Shown here: positions 12,801 through 24,800 of the stretch, piece after piece
Numbering within the stretch: position 1 is the stretch's first letter
Layout of the letters: each line of letters starts with the position of its first letter
Source: Owenia fusiformis
Taxonomy: Eukaryota > Annelida > Polychaeta > Sabellida > Oweniidae
DNA: 64,000 nucleotides
Assembly (NCBI GenBank): GCA_903813345.2
Contig: CAIIXF020000005.1
Span: forward strand, 13,269,375 to 13,333,374
Direction of reading: 5' to 3'
Translations under genes and position numbers: made by a program
The notes under the pieces: model-generated
The model's database searches: none
What the model was told of the DNA's origin: nothing
Seen by the model: the letters and a program-made list of their open reading frames with translations, nothing else

Positions 12801-15800
12801 GGTCAGCCATGGCTATACCTGAAATTCGTAAATTTGAAACCTTATATTTACAATTTTTCAAATTTTGAACTTGTTTAAAACCTTAAACTTCCTTAAAACC
12901 CATCTAAATTGTGTTTTACATATTAGTTCCATACAGCAATACCATATATATCACCATAGAGGGGTGGATCTAGAAACTATAGGGGTCTGCCATGGCTCTA
13001 CCTGGAATTCGTAAATTTGAAACCTTATATTTACAATTTTTCAAATTTTGGACTTGTTTAAAACCTTAAACTTCCTTAAAACCCATCTTTATTATGTTTT
13101 ACATCTTAGTTCCACACTATAAAACCATATATATCATCATAGAGGGATGGATCCAGGAATTATAGGGGTCAGCTATAGTCATACACAAAATCCAGCTGTC
13201 AAAAATGTCAAATTTTTCGAAAAATCAACAATTTTTTTCTCAGCTCCTACCTCTTCCATGGCTTTGCATCTTTCAGGGTTACTAACCCTGCTATTGGGCA
13301 CTTCACATGAATTTTTTCAACCTCTTACAGTGTCTAGTTGAAAAGTTAGGATCAAAATAGTAAGGAAATGGGTCACGAATTTGCCCCCTGGGGTACACAC
13401 TTTGTACTAATATTCAATTTTTTTAGGAGTAATCAGCATCAATTATACTGCAAATGATTCATATATATAATATCTATGTATGTCACTTACAAACATCAAA
13501 ATATCTAAGGTTATTTAGTGTGAACAATTTTTTTCCCTGGGGTGGGGTGTTTTTGTGGGGTAGGGGGCTAACTCTTCAAAAAAAAGAACTTCCTACCACT
13601 CTGTGAAGCTATCACCTAGGTGGAAATTTCATCCAAGACTCTCCCCTAACTGAAAATGCTGCCAAACCAACTATACTCCATTTATTGAGAATTTCCCTCC
13701 TCGCCCCTAGAGTAAATGAATAATCCAATGAGAATTGCTCCTTACCCAGATCTAAATCTTCATGGTGTGGTCGACTAGAAAACGGGGCATTTCTGTATAT
13801 TGCATCTAGGATTTTCTCTTTCACTTGAGTGATGGTGTCACAGTCAAGGACCTTCACAGGATACTCTTGATCTGAGTACTGGCTGTCTGCTTCTACCAAA
13901 TTGGTCGTCTGCAAAGATACACGAGAAAATTATTTTTTGTTCAGAGTAAGGTATGATACGAGCCCAAAATGTTAAAATACATTGTAACAGAGTTCTAAAT
14001 AATTGCTCTAGGGTTTCAAACAAATGTATGGAGGTTGTGACTGCAGGAAGGTAATAGATGCATTACATGAGTGAGGTGGAGGATCACATATGGTTTACAT
14101 GAGTGAGGGTAGCATATAATTGTACGAGGGTTCTGAATATTGATCTGTTGAATGACAGTAGCCCACTCACCCACTTATACTTAAACAAGCTTAATACAAT
14201 GTACCTGATTTGACTAACTACAAGTTTGGCTTCAAGGTAGCGATAAAATGGGATTGCTTAAAACAAAGACAGCCTAAGCAATATCACTTTGAAGCTGACG
14301 GGATACTTTAGGTTTTGTTAAGTTTCTGAGAAGCCTATAAGCAATACCTAATAGTTGTCAAAATCACAATTTCTACAAAAGAGGAAACTTCTGATAATTT
14401 GCATTTTCTATATTCAGTTAAATTCATAGTTAAGCCCATATACAAAATTCTTTCAAAGTAGGCTCATACTAAATGTAATAATAACGATGTGTGTGACATG
14501 GATTTTTCAATTGGACCGTATATGCCCCCGATAATGCTTATGTATGTACAGTTGTTCATTACTAGCACTAAAGCAAACAAGCGCAAAAATCACATTCGAC
14601 AGATGCAATAAAAAAAACTTCAAGAAATCCAAAATCCTACTCTGCCGTGAAGAGTTCAAATAGTTTGGAATGCTCTAAAGATCAAAAGCATCTAATAAGA
14701 GAAAGCGTGACTGACTAAAAGCATTAAAATACAGTGTCTTATGCGCAGCCACATTTGATCTACAGCAACCGTACGGCGGCTGAAGCTTCCGGAAATCGAG
14801 AGAAATAGGCAGCACAAGATATGGGATAAGCAATACAATGTAGATTTTGTATATCAATTTTGTGAAGCTACGTCCACCGTACAGCCGTTGTTGAGCAAAT
14901 GTGACTGAGGCTATAAGATGTGGAGTGTCAAACAAGCGTCAACAATATTATTACGTGTCATCTACCTCATTGGGGTAATTACTACTGTCATTCTCACAGT
15001 TATCCTGTGTCACACGTATTCCCCGCAATGTCTACAACACAATAAACTAAAAATATCCGTCTGCTCATGCTTATTTCTCGTAATTCTCTCTACAAGTCAT
15101 CAATTTGAATGCAGTTGGTCACCATGGGGTCATTAACAGAAACTTTGTAAAGTTACGAATTCGTAAATCAATTGTTGTAACCATGGATATAATGATGTCA
15201 TAGTTAGAGAACAATGGACTTTACAAATTCTTAACTTCATGAAGTTTCTTTTAAAGGGGTATTCCTTGCCAGACCATCTCTCTCCTTATATGGTAGCTAT
15301 AACCATATACATACTTTGCAAGTTTATCAAAAAACAGAAAAATGTTTTGAAATGGTCAATATTGATCACTAAAAAATGTAATGCTCAATTCCAGTAGGCT
15401 GCCATCTTTTAAAATTTCACTCAGGAAGTGATGTCATCGACTCTTAACTTTGCATATAACATTAGGTAAGGAGCTATTAGAATTACTAAACCAGCTGAAT
15501 ATTTTTTTCAATTTGGTCTATGATTAAAATCCTTTTGATGATCTCTTCTTTAGTTCTAAGATGACAACTCCTGAAAATATTTTTACACAGAAGATAAGGG
15601 CTTCTCGTTTAGAAATGATTTTGTACTTCTTTCCTATACTGTAATAGACAAGGTTATAACAGGTGAGAGTCGATGACATCACTTCCTGAAAGAAATCTGA
15701 AAAGATGGCAGCTTACTGGGAATGAGTACTACAATTTTAAATGATCAATATTGACCATATGAAAACATTTCCCCGTGTTTTGCTAAATATGTAAAGTATA

Positions 15801-18800
15801 TATATGATTGTAGCTACCATATCAGGAGAGAAATAGTCTGGCAAGGAATGTTCCTTTAATGGCCCCCATGTTAGTATGATAAGGTGCCCATCTACGATGA
15901 ATGTTAAATAAGGGGTTAAGATCAAATGTGATATAAGAATGGCCATTATAACTCCACATTATTATTGACATATTAGGTAAAATAAAATAAAATGAAAATA
16001 AATATGTTCCTCTAATCAAAGGGGCAAATAAATCTACGCTTTGGATATCAATGGTGTTTTGTTGATGCATACTGCAGAAATGTGCGCATAAAAATGTAAT
16101 AAACATCCATGCAGTACATGTATTTAGCTTTGGATGGAATTCAAGCATGTGTGTGTTAATCCTATGAAATATTCAGAACAAAGTTGAATTTGCTTACAAT
16201 TGAAATTAAGTGTGCTCCTTCCTTTACACTGAAATTGCTCACTGCCCAAGGTAAGTGTGCTCATTGCTCAATATTAAGTGTGCCAATTTATGAACATTGA
16301 ATGTGCTCATTTCTTAACATTGAAAGGTCCAAAGTTAAGTGTGCCCATTGCTCAATATTAAGTGTGCCCATTACTAAACATTGAATGTGCTCACTGTTCA
16401 AAATTGAATGTGCTCATAATGAGTGCAATCACTCCCTGCATCATGCAACACAGAATCCCCAAAACACCCCACCATCCCATATTATACGTACCATAATGTG
16501 ATAGTCGATCTGCTGCCTGATAAGTTTGTCTTCACTTAGAGAATACTTGGCCTCACTGCTAAGGGCATCAACAGGACCTTTGTCAACTTGTTGTTTAATG
16601 GCACGGAAAAGTTTGTATAGGTGTTCTCCTGCACATTCCTGGAAAGTCAATGTTGATTCTAAATTGATTGATCAGATTCTGAAACGAGACTACTTGCAGA
16701 GATCACGGTAGACGTTCGCCATTCGCCAATTGCGAATTTTCGAAAGAGGTGGCGAAAAATATGTAAAGGTATTTCGCAGTTATGGCGAATTAGAGGTGTC
16801 ACGGTTTCCCGATATTGGACCGAATTTCGGTCCAGATGCTTCGGTTCGGGACATGGGACAGAAAGGGTTAATATCGGTACATAGATTCCTTCACTAAAAT
16901 GCATAAAAACGTGTATAAATAGCGAGGAACACCTCCGATTTCGTTCTGAAATATTTTCACTTACCTCGTACCTAGATTACACTTCTTTGCATTGAAAAGT
17001 GTTGTTAACGGACCCGCGATTTCAGGTAGATGGTAATGCTTGTTCGTAAATTTCTTCATCGTCGTTCGCAAATCTAGTGCATTATAAGTATGCCGGATGT
17101 AGGAAAGAAATTGAAAAATCGAGCCGGCATCTAAGTCGAAAAAGTCGGCAGTTTGGAAGTATTTTGGGACTCTGATATCACAAGGTAAACGAATTGGTAA
17201 TATTACACCGTGCAGACTATGTTAAATGCCGATCACATTCGCGGCAGATGCTTTACATTCAATTTTAATGGACGTTTTTTATTCCTGAATATGATTTTGA
17301 AAAGTGAAACTGTCATCATCAGACATTTCATCATTTTTAATGTTCTGTCCCGTCCCGTCCCGAAAGTAACGTGTTGAGACCATTTGTACCGTTCCGTACC
17401 GTACCGAAATTTTCTTGGACCGTGACACCTCTATTGCGAATTCCCTTTTTTACGGTTTTTCAAAATGGCTAATTCATATTTTGGTTGGCTAAAAATATTT
17501 TGGAAGATTTAGCCACAATGGCTAACAAGTTTTTTCAACTATCGTGATCTCTGCTACTTGTCTCATGATCTATTATCATTTTTATTTTAAAAGTCCAGGT
17601 AATACAATACACAGAGTGGAAGACTCCCTATTAGGGACATTATTCATAAAATGAGTAATTAAAAAAATGAATTCCTTGAAATCACCAACCCTACACCTCT
17701 CCCTCTCCTTTCCACCACATATTATATTTTCTCCCACCCAACACACTCAGTTGGACAAGATGATTACAACATATATCATTTTAAGTGCGACAAAAATCAT
17801 TTGTTTTAGGCTTATGACTGAATTTTTTTATAAGAAAGTTTACAGTAAACCATTATTAAATTGATTAAGTTCATGTTTAATAGATTTCGAGATAACTCAC
17901 ACTTAGGAATTTGTAAAGCAGGAAAGTGAACCAATTGGTGAGCATTTTCTCAGCAACTCGCTCATTGCGACGTAAAAGCAGCTTTGCATTCTGGGTACGA
18001 CCCTCCATTGACTTCTCTATAAGTTCAGATAGCAGCGTCTTTAAAATACTGCAAGTAGACAATGTTTACAGAATTTACAAAATTTACATACAAACATATC
18101 ACATTTGAGAACATATAGCAACATTAATAATATTTAAAATTAAATACACACATACCACATATATAAGAACTATAGCAACCAATTGAATCTTAAATAAGAT
18201 TTTAGAACTTGAGTCCAGCAACGAGATATACTTTATAAAGTCATCTTTAGAAAATAAGAAACTGGTGATATAGCATCATAATGTACTAATGTTTAAATTT
18301 AAACTTTATGTGTATATTTGCCTTTATAAACTTCTTTAGTAATAGACTATATGAGGTAAGACAGAGACAATGCAGGGTATTAACCAATATAAAATATTTC
18401 TATGAATGTTCATCTCTCTGGTAGTAATGTACAAAGTTGTTGATTTTCTTTCTCAGAGATATTTATTTTTCTTTTTGACGTTTCGTAGGATGTCCATCCT
18501 ACTTCTTCAAATATAATTTTATTTCTGAAGAAGTAGGATGGACATCCTACGAAACGTCAAAAAGAAAAAGAAATATCTCTGAGAAAGAAAATCAACAACT
18601 TTGTAATATAAAATATATTTTCATTAAACTTACTCAGTTTGGTACTCCATCCTATTCTGAAGTGCCACAGAGATGAGAGAAGCGACATTGACCATGTCTC
18701 TCATAGTGAAACTCTTGTGGTTTTCAAGTGTGCGCACAAACAGCAATAGAAATGTCTTATTGTACATGAGCTGCCTAAACTGACGCAGACCTTTCTGCAT

Positions 18801-21800
18801 TCCATCATTTTTGATCAGGTCAACCTGGAATAGAGCGTCATTTAAATTATAACTCAACACATAAGAGCTCAAATCTATGATGTCACATCAAATAAATGCG
18901 GCATTATTTTGAACTAATGACTTTATGCATTCTGAATCACATCATTCCCTGGGATGTTTGGGATTGATTGTTTTGATCGTCACATTTCATTTGATCAACA
19001 AAACAGAAATCTCCATTCTCTATATAAACATATCAACGAAATTCTCACATCCAAAGGTTTGAATTAGTTAAAATAGAAACCATACTAAGGCCATTTCTAG
19101 CTGTGACTCCTGGTGATGCAGCAAATACATGGGCACATATGATTGGTTCCTGAATATTTTCAAGAATGACCAGCTGAGAATGACACACCACAAAGTAAAT
19201 GGACAGCCTAATAAGCATGTGAATCAGAGTGTATGTGTGTAATGCCAGTATAATAGCCTACATCATCAAAAATTTCAAATTAATCAGCCAGATTACTTCT
19301 CCACTGCCTACTTTATTCTACATGTATATATATTATATATAGAGAGAGAGTTGGGTGCTAAGGAAGAGCCTTTAAAAGTCCACTATACATTCCCATATGG
19401 ATATTGAATGAGTACTATCTGAACAGCTCATTTTGGAGTATGACTTGATCCAGTATAGTAGACTGTTAAAACAGAAAGTCAATCATAATTACTATGGTGA
19501 TACATTTCTAGGTGAAGAAAAAATAGTCCATATGCTTACATTATAACTTACATCTAGGTCTCGGGTGACTGGGTGGTCGTATTCATCCACATTAGGAAAT
19601 AGTACATTCATGACAAATGAGCGATAATCTTTGAACGGAATTCCTACCATTCCTGACATATCACTGGTCAACTCTGTTATGTCTGTCTGTAACTCGGCAA
19701 AAGCTGAAAGCAGAGAAAGGCGACCCTAGAACTTGAAGCTCTTAAATGCGATTCAAATTTCTCTCCATTTCCCATAATGCAGGATCAGTTTAATTTGAGT
19801 TCACTGGAACTATAAACATTTTTAATTGTTTGATACCCAAACACCCCCATATAACACCGGAATGAAAAGTAAATAAATAGGAAAATAAATAAGTGAACAA
19901 AGAATAATAAAAAAGAAGTGTCCAGACTGCCGCCTCTCCACATTAAGTGATAGAAAATACTGTTTTTCTTGTCGATCTATAAAGATATACCAAAACCCCT
20001 ACTATCAGAAAGAATCTTTTGAATTCGACCAAATGACAAAATGGCCCAAATCATTTGCCTGTGTTATGCCTCATTGATTCAGTAATACATGAAGATGATT
20101 CAGCAGATTTATTATGATTTATGTACATATGATTGATGAATTCTCTCTGAAAACAAGAAATATCAATGAATGAATATCTTAGAGTGAAAATAAGCTTTAG
20201 TTGTTGAATGCTCTGTAGAACTACAAACTTTGTATTTTTGAATCACTATGACATTTCTATAGCAACAATGACATCAAATCAAAGGAGGAGTTTTCTTACT
20301 ACAGTTATGTTATGACATTTACACCATTTATTTGTTTGTTTGTTAGTATGGGGAATATATAGTTAATATGCTTAGAATTATGGGAGATTGGGCAATAACA
20401 AAAAAGTCTCAAAAGAACCAAGAAACAAAAAAAACAGAAATAAAGATGTAACCACTCAATAGTGTGTGCCAACACTTTAAGTGATCCCAATAAATATCTA
20501 TAGTGATAAAAAGACGACCCACCAGAGAGAAGAACGCCAAGAATGGGTGTTTCCTCAATATTTGAATACCCACCATATATGGCACTTATGGCAGACACAT
20601 CTGCGATAGTGCTCACAATATTAGTTTGGAGATCCGTGAATGCTGCATGCATGATATCAACAAAATTACACATAAACGATAATAAATCAAATCTGCATTA
20701 GAAAGATTGAACTAGTTCAGTTAAATGGAGACTTGTTGATGATAGTATTAATAGTTAATGTATGAAATTAGTTCTAAGATGACATAAATAAATGAAATAG
20801 TTAAACTGGAATAAAAATCTAAAATGAGAAAACCAAGATGCATTTTCGGGGATCTAGAAACTGTACCTTCTTTGCATTCCTTTGCTACACGACTTTCTAA
20901 GACATCCATCTGCGTTTGCATTTTCTTCATCACGCGATCACGCTCTTTGGATTTTTTCTTGTAGCAAACCACGCCAATGATGACAACAATGGCTGGTACT
21001 AAGATTACGACCAGGGCGATGATGATAATTATGTTAAGGGGCAGAACCATTGAAGATGGCTGCTCGTAGCTCAAGTCCCCAATTGTAAAAGTTAAATTAC
21101 TGCCGATAACAATCTGAAATGAAATGAAAATTGGACATTTCTTAAAATTTTTAAAATTTGATCTAGCATCAATTGAATAATATGTCGGCTTATCTTTTAT
21201 ACTGTGTCATAAACACTGAGCCAGTTTATCATTTCAGCATGTATGAATTGGAACCTTGATGGAAAAGTAATTTGTTTAAATCTCCATCTCTTAGGTGTAA
21301 GCCACTGTTTGCTCCATTGAATGTTTATGCTATACAATAGATTTCAAAAAGATTCCACCATGACCTGAGAGATTTCTCAAAATTAGAAGGTTGTATTTCT
21401 GGGTCACGAATTGGTATGAAATTGAACCCTATTCAAACTTTTATCAGTGTGTCTGTAGTCCTATGACACAAATTCTTCCCATATTGGGATGATCTGTTTA
21501 CATAAACACTTAAAATACTTACGATAACTTTAGGCCATTTTGTATTCTCAGCTGTGGGCTGTTTGTCAGGTGGCCTACACGTCATCTGTGTTAGTGCGAT
21601 CGAAGTCACGTTACAATATCCTGTACCAATTTTGACTTGAACATCTTCCTTTTTTAACTTATCCAAGTTGTTGCCCTGAGATAAAAAAAAATTTTTAATA
21701 ATATTTTAGAATGCATACATAGAAAACAAACCTCGATCAATATATAAAAAATGTTCACTCATTTTTATTTATTTATTGGTAAAGCTGCAACCAATGTGTA

Positions 21801-24800
21801 CTAGTATTGTATTGTAAACTAACTGTAAATCTAAATTGTAAACTGTAAATTATTGTATTGTAAATTAACACAAAGACTCACATTAATTGTCAGGTATTCA
21901 TTTTTCTCTTGGAAGTACTTGACGCCTTGTGGAAATAGTTCAAATTCAGGATCTGCATGAATCGTGAATTTTCCAAATCTCGGATCTGCTGTGATATTTC
22001 TCATGGCTTTCACGTTATCCAATAAGAAGCCGTAGCTTGCTTGTAAAGGTGGCGTTAGTGGGCTGTTAAGGTATCCACTTGGATTCGTATTCGGTGATTT
22101 GCAGTTCATCGATGTGGAACTCAGAACTTGACAATCCTGAAAAATATATGAACGATGAATTCAACAGGGATATTTTCTGTTTCTTTATTGCATACCTTTA
22201 CAAAGTAACATACAAGATTTCTTTTACGGATAATTTTAGGTTACCACCAAACGCAAACTAAAACTAATACCAGTGAGTTATGGTAAGTATTTGTTCGACT
22301 ATAAATTGCTTTAATTTCGAAATCCTTAATTTTGTATAAAATTGAAATTTTCACCGTGTTTTCTTGTAGTGCACTTTGATATATTTTCTCAGAAATTAAA
22401 ATCGAAAGAACTTGTGTACTTGAAATGACAAAGTTAAACACTTACACTCGAAAATTCCATATCTTCGACATAGACAATCATCTTTGGTTCTTGAATGGAA
22501 TCCAGATTTGTGCCGCTAACTTTAATGCTCAGTCCTCCGCTGATGATGCCAAGAGGACTATTCACTTCTGTTATATTTGGGTCAGCAACATACGAGAACT
22601 CACTGCCTATGGGTCCCTGGATGTTATCATTGTCGAAAGTCATACTGACTACAGCTGATTGACGACGTGGACTTCTAGTTGTTATACATACTGCCCTGTC
22701 ACTGTACGCACTGGAGGAAGATATAAATATTATTCACTAGCGAGGGACAAATATGTGTTCAATATTTGAGAAGGATTTATATGTTAACCCAGGCACTGTA
22801 TCTATTATACTGCAAAAATTGTTAATTGCAACCATAATTAAATGCAGTATGAAATCTATGCAGTAATTAGATTCAACCTTAAGATCTGCCTTATTTTAAA
22901 AACAAGTTTTCTTAACAAGTATATTTGTATGCAGATATCAAGGAAAGTCCATTATTGAATGATAAACATTGAATATAAGAACATGCCGCAATAACCTTGA
23001 TGAAAGCGATACATTGAATTACTAAAATAAGATGGTAAAATTCTTCGGTATCTCACCTGATCATCTTGCACGACAGGCCATTAATTCTTGCTGATATATT
23101 TGCTCCAGCGTTCATACTTTGCCCATATATGGTCAATTTTGTTCCACCAGATTTTGGGCCCTTTGCAGGAAAGATTCTTGTAATTGCCGGCTGCACGTAA
23201 AAGAATTCCTGAGTAGATTTTGCGATGACCTGATTGTTTACGACAACCTGAACTACACCAGATTTCTCTCTCCTCGTCGATGACCCACTTCTACAGACAA
23301 TCCTAAATAAATTGATCAAATAAAATTTAATTTCAGAGTTAAAGAAATTCTCTATGAGTGATATCACTAACATAGCATTTAACAGGCTTTTGACACTTAA
23401 AAAGTAGAAATGGTCAAGCTAGAACAAATATTCAGTAACTAGTGCAGCATACAAACCAGGCTGTGTGCCAGTTATGAGGTTATTTATAAGGCAACTCAGG
23501 TACTAGCTCGACAAAACCCTAATGTTTTTTTTGGCTTGCATAAGGAACTGTAACCAATTGTTAATGCCATAGAACCTAATGTCCTTATAATATTGATCAT
23601 AACCTTTTTTTTAATTTGGGCAGTGTTTTTTTAAAATCAATTACATATTTACATATTTACTTACTTTGATGCTGGCTCATAGAGGTCAGTAAAAACGTAA
23701 CATGGCACATCTGCTATTGTCACCTGGTCTTTAATGTCATCAGCATGCTTTCCAAGGTTGATGCCTTCAATAGTGACATTAGTGCCACCTTTAGTTGGGC
23801 CAGATTTAGGGTAGAACTGAAAAGAGAGATTAAATGGTGCCTATTTTGTTTTGATAAAATGTGAATTGTCACAATATTTTGAATATTTTCAAGAACTGCA
23901 GGTTCAGGACAGTATGACTAATTCTTAACAACTTCTCACAATTTTGTCCAAGTATGTTAAGTATGACATCAAAAACCTAGAAACCAGACCGTATAGCAAA
24001 TATACCCTTCTCATTTGGTTCAATCAGAAGGGTCCATGTTTATTTGAAAAGTCAACTCTCAGAATCTCCCATTCATATGGTGATTTCATGTAGTCAGCAA
24101 GTATTTTACGAATAATAGTATCAGCCCCTAAGGACAATAATAAAATAATTGAATCAAGAGAAAGAGATCAAACTGCAGCTTGTGACTCATTCATATGCTG
24201 GATCCATACCTGTGTAATAATTGGGTTATCACAGACTGAATTGCCGTCACGCCATTGGGAGATGCACTTGTCTTCTTTGCTGCATACACCCGTCTGCTGA
24301 CACCAGCCGCAATTATATTTAGGGTCGCGTGTCAAACATTCGCCACAGTTGCTCGCCATTGTACCACACTTGTAGATCTTGACTACAATACAGAGAATGA
24401 ATTCTATGTGGTATGTCATGTATGGGGAATATATTTGTGGTGGGTCAGGTCATGTGGTTACAATATGGGGTGGTTCACTGGAATGGCATTTAAAATGGTG
24501 ACTGTTACCTAATCACTGATCCTGAGTTTAAAAAGCAGAGAGGTTAATCTAAATTGCAACAAAAGGATTATTTACATTGTTAATTCAACTAAACTTTCAG
24601 TCAAGTGAAATTAGTTTTAAAGAGAGTAAACACAGTATTAATTACATACAATAGTAGCATAAGATGACTAGTTGTTCAAGAAAGAATATGCAGAGATTGT
24701 CAGTGAGGTCATGTTTATTTCACTCTAATTCTCTCTAAAATTTGAATGAAATGCATGACTTTCTGTCATTTCCATACAATTCAGAGTGTATATTTCATGC

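Larger units (their letters stand above)
8104..13715. mobile_element. 5.6 kb foldback element filling plexin intron 20
   Basis: The two ends, about 8104-9352 and 12437-13715, are long inverted copies of each other (about 1.25 kb arms). Outer tips read TTACTCAAGGGGCGAGGAGG on the left and the reverse complement of TTACTCTAGGGGCGAGGAGG on the right. Inside each arm are several tandem units of about 183 bp carrying AATTTACGAATTCCAGGTAT and AGCCATGG. Long inverted arms with internal tandem repeats are the hallmark of foldback elements (Drosophila FB, sea urchin TU). The loop holds a nested palindrome at 9352-10019 and a CAGTAAAA-type element at 11782-12302, and no transposase frame. Target duplication is not clear. 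Paired small open frames at 8478-8672 and 13147-13341 are just mirror copies in the arms. Confidence 0.85.

Noticed and set aside
13612-13914. 100-residue minus frame taken as a single exon
   Set aside because: Only 13746-13908 is plexin RBD; the rest reads past the donor into the foldback element.
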